Position numbers and translations under genes: made by a program
Notes under the pieces: generated by a model
Seen by the model: only the letters and a program-made list of their open reading frames with translations
Told to the model about the DNA's origin: nothing
Databases searched by the model: none
Source: an uncultured Oscillospiraceae bacterium
Lineage (GTDB): Bacteria > Bacillota > Clostridia > Oscillospirales > Oscillospiraceae
Direction of reading: 5' to 3'
Assembly (NCBI GenBank): GCA_910579725.1
Contig: CAJTUD010000075.1
Span: 1 to 12,600, forward strand
DNA length: 12,600 nucleotides
Shown: one piece after another, positions 1-5,362 of the stretch
Layout of the letters: each line of letters starts with the position of its first letter
How positions within the stretch are numbered: the stretch's first letter is position 1

Positions 1-680
1 TGGCCCAGCTGGCGGCGGCCCTGGCAGCGGCCTGCCGAACCCGGATGCTCTGCCGGGAGGCCGGCGTGCCGGAGGAGGTCTTCTCCGGCACCATGGGCTG
101 CTTTGCCCGCTTTCTCAAGGAGACCAGGGAGCTGACGGGCCTGTGGGCCTTTGACCGGGGCTTCTGGACTTGGAGGCAGACCGGAGGGCTGCTGTTCCGT
201 CTGGGGACGCTGGAATTTGAGTACCGCCGTCTGGAGGAGGGAGAGCAGCCGCCTCCGGGCCTGAATGCGGGGGACGGGATCCTTAGCGTCCATATTCCCT
301 CCGACGCGCTTCTGACCCGGGAGGAGCTGGACCGGTCCTATGACTGGGCGGCGCGGTTCTTCACCGGAGAGGGCGGGAGGTTCTGCCCCGGCGGCAAACC
401 CAGGGCGGTACTGTGCGGCAGCTGGCTGCTGGCTCCGGCGCTGGAGGAGCTGCTGCCGGAGGGGTCCGGCATCCGGCGGTTTGCCGGGGACTATGAGCGC
501 TACGCCGTACGGGAGGACGATCAGGAGTTCTACCGCTGGCTGTTCAACTGTGAAAGTCCACTGCCGCTTCCGGCACTGCCGGAGCGCACCGGCTTGCAGC
601 GGCGGGCCAAGACGTGGCTCGTCTCCGGCGGAAAAATCGGCATGGCCAAGGGTGTTCTGCGCTCTTTTTCTTTTCAGTAA
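1..680 (+). CDS. Acyltransferase-domain protein (GNAT-like C-terminal domain), 5' truncated
   Basis: The reading frame is open from the window edge (first full codon at base 3) to the TAA at 678-680, so the ATG at 45 is probably internal and the N-terminus lies outside. About 225 residues are visible. They match my memory of the clostridial 'acyltransferase domain-containing' family with a GNAT-like C-terminal fold: LFRLGTLEFEYR, then LSVHIPSDALLTREELDRS, then SWLLAPALEELLP and IRRFAGDYE, ending with TGLQRRAKTWLVSGGKIGMAKGVL. In that family these segments form the C-terminal half of a presumed acyl-CoA-dependent transferase whose substrate is unknown. No signal peptide or membrane segment is visible in this part. 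It is separated from the phage block by 564 bases and is probably a host gene unrelated to it. The family call is fairly secure; the substrate is not known. Confidence 0.72.
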   Translation, partial: AQLAAALAAACRTRMLCREAGVPEEVFSGTMGCFARFLKETRELTGLWAFDRGFWTWRQTGGLLFRLGTLEFEYRRLEEGEQPPPGLNAGDGILSVHIPSDALLTREELDRSYDWAARFFTGEGGRFCPGGKPRAVLCGSWLLAPALEELLPEGSGIRRFAGDYERYAVREDDQEFYRWLFNCESPLPLPALPERTGLQRRAKTWLVSGGKIGMAKGVLRSFSFQ

Positions 681-777
681 AGAGAACCGGCAAGCGCTTT
701 GACACGCCCCGGGAACTGTCTGAATACCACAATTATGAAAATACGGTTCTTTTTTAATTAATAATAAATATAAGAAG

Positions 778-817
778 GACGGCCCCGCATGCGATGATAC
801 CGCGCGTGGGGCCGTCC
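778..817. repeat. 40-base direct repeat, copy 1 (itself a hairpin)
   Basis: Identical to 980-1019 except for one base (T instead of C in the GCGCG/TGGGG segment near 807). Within the copy, GACGGCCCC at the left pairs with GGGGCCGTC at the right around a 20-odd-base loop. The copies therefore read as direct repeats and also as the arms of a larger palindrome. Confidence 0.85.
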
Positions 818-944
818 CAGACTGTCAAAAAAGCCCTCCGCAGGAGTTTTCGCCGAAGGCGAAAATAAATTTTGATCACTTTTTCGGCGGCGTGTACGTC
901 GAAAAAGTACTTTGCGGGCCGAACTCGGCCCGATCCCCTTCCTC

Positions 945-969
945 AAAAAAGTGGCTGAGCCACTTTTTT
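945..969. terminator. Bidirectional terminator-like hairpin
   Basis: AAAAAAGTGGCT (945-956) and AGCCACTTTTTT (958-969) form a perfect 12-bp stem around a single central base. The A run on one side and T run on the other give a U-tailed hairpin in transcripts of either strand. It could end transcription from the acyltransferase side. It sits inside the 775-1021 element, so its role may be incidental. Confidence 0.55.
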
Positions 970-979
970 GACACGCAGA

Positions 980-1019
980 GACGGCCCCGCATGCGATGAT
1001 ACCGCGCGCGGGGCCGTCC
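980..1019. repeat. 40-base direct repeat, copy 2 (itself a hairpin)
   Basis: Second copy of the 778-817 repeat with a single mismatch. The stem here is 11 bp, GACGGCCCCGC (980-990) with GCGGGGCCGTC (1008-1018), around a 17-base loop. It closes the right end of the compound element. Confidence 0.85.
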
Positions 1020-1113
1020 TTTTGACGTTGATCCGATTCTCTGTCTGGAAATTTGGTTTTGTTACCGTGGGGAATCCGAAAAACCCGGCCATAAGGCGTG
1101 TGAAAGTTCTTCC

Positions 1114-1143
1114 TGACACTTTTTCTCTCTTCCAAAAGTGTCA
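1114..1143. repeat. Perfect 10-bp inverted repeat
   Basis: TGACACTTTT (1114-1123) and AAAAGTGTCA (1134-1143) are exact inverted copies separated by 10 bases of pyrimidine-rich sequence. It lies about 100 bases upstream of the first phage gene. It could be an RNA hairpin or a dimeric repressor site; the sequence alone does not decide. Confidence 0.55.
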
Positions 1144-1244
1144 AAAGCAATTTTGTGCAATGTGCCGTTGCACACGGCAGAGCAACAAAGCTCCGGATTA
1201 CCACTCATATTGTCCGAAAGTGGACGGAAAGAAGGTGAAAAGAT

Positions 1245-1880
1245 GTGTTTGTTCTATATGCGGACAAAAACAGGCTGACGGTCCTTCAGAAGGAGCCTGT
1301 CACCAGCGGGTCCGTCAACGTCTATCCGGCGCAGTTCAAGTTTTCCCCGGACTGGGACGGACTGACAGCCGCGGCAGTCTTCCAGACGGGGGGAGAGCCG
1401 GTGTCCGTCCTGCTGGATGAATCGGGGCGGTGCATGATTCCTCCGGAGGCGCTGTCCCGGCCCATGCGCCACCTGATGGCTGGTGTCTGGGGTGTCCGGG
1501 AGGGACGGGTGGTGCTGCCTACTGTCTGGGCTGATCTGGGAGTGGTTCTGCCGGGGGCCGCGCCCGGGCCGGATGTGACGCCGCCCACTCCGGAGCTGTG
1601 GCGGCAGGAGCTGGCGGGGAAAGGCGACCGCCTGCAATACACCCTGGACGGCGGATTGGGACTCTACGCCGGGGAGCGGCTGCTCGCCTCTGTACCTGTC
1701 CGGGTGGACGGGGCGGACGGCATTCCCGCGCTGCGGGTGGGCCGCGGACTGCGGATCGAGGACGGCCTGGTCTGCGTGAACACGGCGGAGAGCCTGGAGG
1801 GGGATATGACCCTGCCCATTACCGCCGCCGCCGTAGAGGCGGTGGTGGGCAATGTGAAAGTATTGCTGGAAACGATTTAA
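1245..1880 (+). CDS. Phage tail/baseplate-type protein
   Basis: A 211-residue protein starting at GTG 1245 with a Shine-Dalgarno GAAGGTG at 1231-1237. I recognise the N-terminal pattern from prophage tail regions of Clostridia: MFVLYADKNRLTV, then EPVTSGSVNVYPAQFKFSPDWDGL (residues 18-40), VSVLLDESGRCMIPPEAL and LPTVWADLGVVLPGAAPG. It probably builds a beta-sandwich adaptor that places fibres on the baseplate. A low-complexity proline/glycine linker lies near residues 103-115. The C-terminal end (residues 183-211) reads like a short helical tail, LPITAAAVEAVVGNV. It heads a plus-strand phage gene block, and its stop is followed immediately by the ribosome site of the tail-fibre gene. An ATG at 1243 is in another frame and stops after 11 codons. 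The exact role is inferred from context; phage origin is fairly sure. Confidence 0.72.
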   Translation: MFVLYADKNRLTVLQKEPVTSGSVNVYPAQFKFSPDWDGLTAAAVFQTGGEPVSVLLDESGRCMIPPEALSRPMRHLMAGVWGVREGRVVLPTVWADLGVVLPGAAPGPDVTPPTPELWRQELAGKGDRLQYTLDGGLGLYAGERLLASVPVRVDGADGIPALRVGRGLRIEDGLVCVNTAESLEGDMTLPITAAAVEAVVGNVKVLLETI

Positions 1881-1886
1881 GGAGGG
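1879..1886 (+). promoter_or_regulatory. Ribosome binding site of tail-fibre gene, overlapping upstream stop
   Basis: AAGGAGGG begins inside the TAA stop codon (1878-1880) of the upstream gene and lies 7 bases before the ATG at 1894. This spacing fixes the start and suggests translational coupling. Confidence 0.85.
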
Positions 1887-1893
1887 ACAATTC

Positions 1894-2766
1894 ATGAGCA
1901 TCGCAACCGAAATAACCCGAATCCAGACGGATCGGAACACCATCCGGGCCAAGCTGGTGGAGCTGGGGATGGCCCAGAGTACGGACGGCCTGGACGCGCT
2001 GGCCGCCGCTGTGGAGAAAGTGGAAAACCGGGGGGCGGTGTCCGCGTCGGTACAGGAGGGGGAGACCTACACCATTCCCAAGGGCTACCACAACGGCTCC
2101 GGCACCGTCTCCGGGGTGGCGGGCGGCGGGAACTACAGCCTGCAATCGAAGACCGCCACGCCCACCAAGCTTCAGCAGAACGTGACCCCGGACAGCGGGT
2201 ATTACGGCCTGTCCGACGTGACTGTGGCCCCCATCCCGGAGGCGTATCAGGACGTGTCCTCCGTAACGGCTGCGGCGGGAGAGGTGCTGACGGGGAAGAT
2301 TTTCGTGGACGCAGCCGGAAAGATGACGGCCGGTACGATGGTCAACAATGGCGGTGTGGCGAAGACGCTGACGGCGGACGGGCCCTCGTACACCGTACCC
2401 GCCGGATTCCACAGCGGAGAGGGCGTGGTGAAAATCGTTCCCGAGGCCAGGACGGTCACACCCACAAAAGCGGCCCAGACGGTGACTCCCGCAGAGGGCA
2501 AGATCCTCTCCGGCGTGACGGTGGAAGCAATCCCGGATCGCTTTGCAGATACCGCTGATGCGGACGCGGCGGCGGCGCACATCCTTGCGGAGAAGACCGC
2601 TTATGCGGGCGGAGAGAAGATCACCGGCTCCATGCCCAACAATGGCGGCGTCAGCGCCAGTCTGGACGGCCTGACCACCGTCAGCGTGGAGGTGCCCGCC
2701 GGATATACCACCGGCGGGACCATCAGCCTGTCGGGAGACATTGAGGCCGCTCTGGCGGCGGTCTGA
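1894..2766 (+). CDS. Phage tail fibre protein with internal repeats
   Basis: A 290-residue protein with a good Shine-Dalgarno. Residues 1-45 form a short helical N-terminal module (MSIATEITRIQTDRNTIR...) that resembles the start of the next gene and probably attaches to the baseplate. The rest is built from repeats about 100 residues long. A glycine-rich unit appears at 47-75 (YTIPKGYHNGSGTVSG), 153-182 (YTVPAGFHSGEGVVK) and 251-280 (VEVPAGYTTGGTISLS). Between them lies a linker unit at 89-118 (TPTKLQQNVTPDSGYYGLSDV) and 189-219 (TPTKAAQTVTPAEGKILSGV), each followed by a G-T/S-M-x-NNGG motif. Such repeats are typical of trimeric fibre shafts. No membrane segment or signal peptide is seen. Adjacent to other tail genes, it is probably part of the host-recognition apparatus. 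The length and repeat number vary widely in such proteins. Confidence 0.78.
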   Translation: MSIATEITRIQTDRNTIRAKLVELGMAQSTDGLDALAAAVEKVENRGAVSASVQEGETYTIPKGYHNGSGTVSGVAGGGNYSLQSKTATPTKLQQNVTPDSGYYGLSDVTVAPIPEAYQDVSSVTAAAGEVLTGKIFVDAAGKMTAGTMVNNGGVAKTLTADGPSYTVPAGFHSGEGVVKIVPEARTVTPTKAAQTVTPAEGKILSGVTVEAIPDRFADTADADAAAAHILAEKTAYAGGEKITGSMPNNGGVSASLDGLTTVSVEVPAGYTTGGTISLSGDIEAALAAV

Positions 2767-2776
2767 GAGGTGGGAT

Positions 2777-3955
2777 ATGAGCGTACAGCGGGAGATCGAC
2801 CGGATCAGAAGCAACATTGCCGCCGCCTACGAGGCGGTTGCGGAGAAAAACGGGACGCTTCCGGCGCTGCAAGACAGCGCCAATCTGGCCTCCGCCATCG
2901 CCAGCATCCCCTTTTCTCCAACTAGAATTTACGGCGTGGCCTGGACGGACCCCCAGAGCGCCCGGCTGACCCGGACGGACAGAGCAGCGGCCTTTCCCGA
3001 CCCGGTTCCCGCTGTGGGGAACGGAGCGGGAACCTCGCCCTTTGACCACTGCTATCCCTGGTCCGGCATGAAGAAGGTGACGGAGGGGGACAACGTGCTG
3101 GTGGAGATTCCCAAGTTCTGGGTGAAGGTGTCTCAGAACCCCTTTTCCATCCGCATTGCGGATAAGCCGGTGGAGGGCTACCAGGTGTCCCCCGCCCATC
3201 GGGACCGAGGCGACGGACAGGGGGAGCGGGACGCGGTCTATATCGGCCGGTATGAGTGCGACGCCGCCTTCTGCTCAAGGAGCGGGCAGGAGGTGCTGGG
3301 TACAACCAATTTCAAGACGTTCCGGGAGGGTGTCAGCGCCCTTGGCGGGACCTACTGGCAGGCGGACTACCCCCTGCAGCTGACGGTGTGGTTCCTGTAT
3401 CTGGTGGAGTTTGCCAGCTGGGATGGACAGGCGGTGATCGGACAGGGCAACGTCAGTTCCGGGGAGAAGCTTCCCACCGGAGGCACTGACGCCATGACCT
3501 ATCACACGGGCCGTCCGGAGGGCGTGGACGGAACCACACCCATGCAGTACCGCTGGATTGAGAACCTGTGGGGGAACGTGCGGGAGTTCCGGGACGGCAT
3601 CATCTTCTCCGACGAGAGCGTCTGCACCTACCAGAACCCCGCTCAGTATGTCAACGATTTCAACGGCGCGGGCGCGGTGCTCCGGACGAACAAGCGGCCG
3701 CTGGCCGACGGCTGCATAACGGAGTGGGACTGCGACGAAGCGGATGCCAGCTTCATATTTCCTTCCGCTACAGGGGAGACCGGCCCTGTTCCTGACAAGT
3801 ATCAGTACAGAACCGGCGTAAGGGTGATGAATGTGGGCGGCTATTTCAACTCCGGGGAAAAAGGCGGGCCCTTTGCCGTCATTACGTTCTACGCCGCCCA
3901 GAATATCTACGGCAGTCTGGGCTCCCGCCTGCAAAGGCTGCCGGACCATGGATGA
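2777..3955 (+). CDS. Phage receptor-binding tail protein with FGE-sulfatase/C-type-lectin fold
   Basis: A 392-residue protein. I chose ATG 2777, 10 bases after the upstream stop, because GAGAGGTGGG precedes it and the N-terminus (MSVQREIDRIRSNIAAAYEAV) matches the N-terminal module of the preceding fibre; the longer frame from 2741 overlaps that gene. Residues 1-45 look like the attachment module. Residues 50-235 contain segments common in clostridial tail proteins (IPKFWVKV, YIGRYECDA, FREGVSALG). Residues 257-275, MQYRWIENLWGNVREFRDG, match the signature of the formylglycine-generating-enzyme/C-type-lectin fold. The last 40 residues (GGYFNSGEKGGPFAVITFY...YGSLGSRLQ) resemble the hypervariable terminus of diversity-generating retroelement targets. 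No catalytic sulfatase-modifying activity is implied; in phages the fold displays variable ligand-binding surface. No reverse transcriptase is encoded nearby. Confidence 0.75.
   Translation: MSVQREIDRIRSNIAAAYEAVAEKNGTLPALQDSANLASAIASIPFSPTRIYGVAWTDPQSARLTRTDRAAAFPDPVPAVGNGAGTSPFDHCYPWSGMKKVTEGDNVLVEIPKFWVKVSQNPFSIRIADKPVEGYQVSPAHRDRGDGQGERDAVYIGRYECDAAFCSRSGQEVLGTTNFKTFREGVSALGGTYWQADYPLQLTVWFLYLVEFASWDGQAVIGQGNVSSGEKLPTGGTDAMTYHTGRPEGVDGTTPMQYRWIENLWGNVREFRDGIIFSDESVCTYQNPAQYVNDFNGAGAVLRTNKRPLADGCITEWDCDEADASFIFPSATGETGPVPDKYQYRTGVRVMNVGGYFNSGEKGGPFAVITFYAAQNIYGSLGSRLQRLPDHG
3836..3934 (+). other. Candidate variable region (VR-like) of a retroelement-diversified tail protein
   Basis: This segment codes for residues 354-386, from GGYFN to GSRLQ. 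It has the spacing I remember for variable termini of C-type-lectin-fold proteins: GG-x-x-N, then a G-rich turn, GPF, a run of exposed residues, AAQN and finally GSRL. Many exposed positions use codons ending in C or T whose first two bases could have been AA (TAT, TTC, AAC, TCC, GTC, ATT, TTC, TAC, ATC, TAC). Adenine mutagenesis of AAY codons in a template would leave that pattern. In a GC-rich genome C-ending codons are common anyway, so this is suggestive only. No second copy that could serve as a template is seen in the window. Confidence 0.4.
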
Positions 3956-3962
3956 GAGGAGG
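3955..3962 (+). promoter_or_regulatory. Ribosome binding site of the coiled-coil membrane protein gene
   Basis: AGAGGAGG starts at the last base of the upstream TGA stop and lies 8 bases before ATG 3971, fixing that start. Confidence 0.8.
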
Positions 3963-3970
3963 CGCGGCGT

Positions 3971-4216
3971 ATGGAAGGGATCATCGTGGCGCTGATCGGA
4001 CTGGCGGGGTCCGGAGTAGGGTCCATCCTGGGAGTGATGGCCTCGGCCAGACTGACCAGCTACCGGCTGGAGCAGCTGGAGAAACGGGTGGAGAAGCACA
4101 ATAATCTCATTGAGCGGACCTGCCGGCTGGAGGAGAGAACCGAACTGCAAGAAGAAAAAGTCAGGATTGCAAACCGCCGGATCGACGATCTGGTGAGAAA
4201 GGTGGAGGCGGCGTGA
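3971..4216 (+). CDS. Small membrane-anchored coiled-coil protein of the lysis cassette
   Basis: An 81-residue protein. Residues 3-26 (IIVALIGLAGSGVGSILGVMASA) form one hydrophobic, glycine-rich membrane segment. Residues 33-79 are charged and heptad-like (LEQLEKRVEKHNN...LEERTELQEEKVRIANRRIDDLVRKV), predicting a cytoplasmic coiled coil. Proteins of this layout are common between tail genes and holins in clostridial prophages and resemble XhlA-type lysis accessories, although XhlA places its membrane segment at the C-terminus. It is preceded by a strong ribosome site and its TGA overlaps the GTG start of the next gene by four bases, so the two are translationally coupled. Its exact role in lysis is inferred from position. 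Confidence 0.65.
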   Translation: MEGIIVALIGLAGSGVGSILGVMASARLTSYRLEQLEKRVEKHNNLIERTCRLEERTELQEEKVRIANRRIDDLVRKVEAA

Positions 4217-4419
4217 AAAAGACAGCGAATAAGATTTTGGTTCTGCTGGGCGTGTTCCTGCTGGTGTTTATCACGGCTATGACGGTCGTTTTCTGCGTGA
4301 AAGGGGAAACGCCGGATATGCTGATTCAGTACACGCTGGGCGCGGGAGGCGTGGAGGCCATGCTGCTGGCGGGAATCAAGGTGAGCAAGGTACTGGCGGG
4401 AGAAAGGGAGGAGCTGTAA
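4213..4419 (+). CDS. Small membrane protein, holin candidate
   Basis: A 68-residue protein starting at GTG 4213, overlapping the previous stop in a GTGA junction. Residues 7-29 (KILVLLGVFLLVFITAMTVVFCV) are a clear membrane segment after a positively charged MKKTANK. Residues 37-60 (LIQYTLGAGGVEAMLLAGIKVSKV) are a weaker second hydrophobic segment. The C-terminus is charged (GEREEL). Size, topology and position directly before a second small membrane protein and an endolysin suggest a holin or antiholin. I do not recognise a named family. The start has no strong ribosome site of its own beyond a GGTGGAGG-like stretch inside the upstream gene, consistent with coupled translation. Confidence 0.6.
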   Translation: MKKTANKILVLLGVFLLVFITAMTVVFCVKGETPDMLIQYTLGAGGVEAMLLAGIKVSKVLAGEREEL

Positions 4420-4628
4420 TGGAGAAATTTTTTGGCAAACGGCTGGGAAATCTGCTGAGCGTCAAGTCCCTGGTGACGCTGGCACTGACGGCGGTGTTTG
4501 CGGTAATGGCCCTGCGGGAGACGATTTCCCAGGACTTTATGACGGTTTACGCTGTAGTGATTGCGTTCTACTTCGGGACGCAATCCCAGAAGATGCAGGA
4601 TGCGATGGAGGGGGATGGCAATGGGTAA
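4419..4628 (+). CDS. Small membrane protein of clostridial phages, probable holin
   Basis: A 69-residue protein whose ATG shares one base with the previous TAA; GGGAGG at 4406-4411 is the ribosome site. Residues 17-32 (SLVTLALTAVFAVMAL) and 39-53 (DFMTVYAVVIAFYFG) are membrane segments, joined by a short loop (RETISQ). The VKSLVTLALTAVFAVMAL and VIAFYFGTQSQK motifs match a small phage protein I remember from many clostridial prophages, always next to endolysin genes. The C-terminal tail is polar (QKMQDAMEGDGNG). It overlaps the endolysin start by 8 bases. Two different holin-like proteins in a row may act as holin and partner. The function is inferred from topology and position. Confidence 0.68.
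   Translation: MEKFFGKRLGNLLSVKSLVTLALTAVFAVMALRETISQDFMTVYAVVIAFYFGTQSQKMQDAMEGDGNG
4607..4614 (+). promoter_or_regulatory. Ribosome binding site deciding the endolysin start
   Basis: GGAGGGGG lies immediately before an ATG at 4615 and 6 bases before a second in-frame ATG at 4621. Only the second has workable spacing, so 4621 is preferred. Confidence 0.7.
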
Positions 4629-5253
4629 GGACGTCCTGACGGTTGCGCGGGGCGAGCTGGGGAACACGGAAAGCCCCGCAGGGAGCAACCGCACCAAGTA
4701 CGGGGCGTGGATGAAGCTTGACGGACAGCCCTGGTGTATGTCCTTTGTCCAGTGGTGCTGCGCGCAGGCCGGAAGGCCGCTGCCGTTCCGGACCGGATCT
4801 TGCAGTGCTCTGCTGGATTGGTACAGACGGAACCATCCGGAGTGCATCGTCACAACGCCCCAGCCTCGTGACATCATCATCTACAATTTTGGACACACCG
4901 GCATTGTAGAGAGCGCAGCGGCAAATACCATCACCGCGATTGAGGGCAACACCTCCGCCGGGGACAGCGGCAGTCAGGACAACGGCGGCGGCGTGTACCG
5001 CCGGACCAGGAGCAAGGCGCTGGTCAAGGCGTATATCCGGCCGTTTGAAAGTTATGAGGAGGACGAGATGACAGGAAAGGAAATTCATGATGCGCTCAGC
5101 AGCTATCTGAAAGAGCAGCCGGTCCCCGTCTGGGCCAGGGCGGAGCTGGCGGAGGCTGTGAAGCTGGGCATTACCGACGGCAGGGACCCGATGGAACTGG
5201 TTCCCAGATATCAGGCGGCGATTATGGCGCTGCGGGCGGTCAAGGGCAGATAG
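4621..5253 (+). CDS. CHAP-domain endolysin with SLH-like C-terminal region
   Basis: A 210-residue peptidoglycan hydrolase. The N-terminal domain (residues 3-142) is a CHAP (NlpC/P60-type) amidase/endopeptidase: Cys39 in GQPWCMSFVQWCC, His92 in FGHTGIVES and Glu109 in AIEGNTS give the expected Cys-His-Glu triad, with PRDIIIYN before the histidine strand. It cleaves stem-peptide or amide bonds in the wall of the host after holin action. An acidic linker (SYEEDE, 144-149) leads to a C-terminal module of about 60 residues; WARAELAEAVKLGITDGRDPMELVPRYQAAIMALRAVK resembles a single S-layer-homology-like wall-binding repeat found on clostridial endolysins. There is no signal peptide, as expected for a holin-dependent enzyme. 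It is the last gene of the phage block and overlaps the preceding holin-like gene by 8 bases. Confidence 0.85.
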   Translation: MGKDVLTVARGELGNTESPAGSNRTKYGAWMKLDGQPWCMSFVQWCCAQAGRPLPFRTGSCSALLDWYRRNHPECIVTTPQPRDIIIYNFGHTGIVESAAANTITAIEGNTSAGDSGSQDNGGGVYRRTRSKALVKAYIRPFESYEEDEMTGKEIHDALSSYLKEQPVPVWARAELAEAVKLGITDGRDPMELVPRYQAAIMALRAVKGR

Positions 5254-5270
5254 AGCGGCGCGGGACAATG

Positions 5271-5313
5271 CGGAAAAGTCCGGGAAATGCATTTGCATTT
5301 CCCGGACTTTCCG
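5271..5313. terminator. Long hairpin between convergent genes
   Basis: GTCCGGGAAATGC (5278-5290) pairs perfectly with GCATTTCCCGGAC (5295-5307), and the stem continues with CGGAAAA against TTTCCG with one bulged A. The total is about 19 bp with a four-base loop. It lies between the end of the endolysin gene and the end of the LarA-like gene on the other strand, so it can serve both. It lacks a clean run of U on either side, so it is a non-canonical terminator or an RNA-stabilising hairpin. Confidence 0.65.
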
Positions 5314-5362
5314 CGTATCAAGAAGTATTTCACATCTGGTCTGCTCTCTCGGTATGAAACCG

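Larger units (their letters stand above)
775..1021. repeat. Compound hairpin element with 12-bp terminal inverted repeats
   Basis: The ends AAGGACGGCCCC (775-786) and GGGGCCGTCCTT (1010-1021) are perfect 12-bp inverted repeats. Just inside, TGTCAAAAAA (823-832) and TTTTTTGACA (964-973) form a second inverted pair. The interior holds at least four further hairpins: TTTTCGCC/GGCGAAAA (847-865), ACTTTTTCG/CGAAAAAGT (878-908), GGGCCG/CGGCCC (916-931) and a 12-bp stem at 945-969. No transposase is encoded. The structure resembles a small non-autonomous mobile element (MITE-like) or a bacterial interspersed palindromic element. It may also act as a block of transcription terminators. No clear target-site duplication was seen at its ends. 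Confidence 0.6.
681..1244. other. Non-coding gap rich in inverted repeats
   Basis: This 564-base stretch holds no convincing gene. Open frames crossing it on either strand run through hairpin sequence and have no family resemblance. It contains a short AT-rich stretch near 740-775, a compound hairpin element at 775-1021, a perfect 10-bp inverted repeat at 1114-1143 and small overlapping inverted repeats at 1155-1179. A GAACCG at 684-689 could pair with CGGTTC at 744-749, followed by a run of T at 750-755. With a loop of about 54 bases this is only a weak candidate terminator for the acyltransferase gene. I could not find a clean -35/-10 pair for the phage block downstream. Confidence 0.7.

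Noticed and set aside
778..1019. CRISPR array
   Set aside because: Only two repeat copies, about 160 bases apart, each itself a long hairpin, with no regular spacers and no cas gene.
758..1420. Open frames on both strands through the hairpin-rich gap
   Set aside because: They translate the palindromic repeats, have no ribosome sites and no family similarity, and one overlaps the first phage gene in the wrong frame.
2741..2776. Upstream start for the receptor-binding protein
   Set aside because: It would overlap the preceding gene and add an arginine-rich leader; ATG 2777 has a ribosome site and matches the N-terminal module of the neighbouring fibre.
1819..2817. Minus-strand frame across the tail-fibre gene
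   Set aside because: It covers a repeat-rich phage gene with an excellent ribosome site on the plus strand; the antisense product is arginine/glycine/histidine-rich noise.
2777..3955. True formylglycine-generating enzyme
   Set aside because: The fold signature is present, but the gene sits in a tail-fibre block and ends in a lectin-like variable segment, and no sulfatase is nearby.
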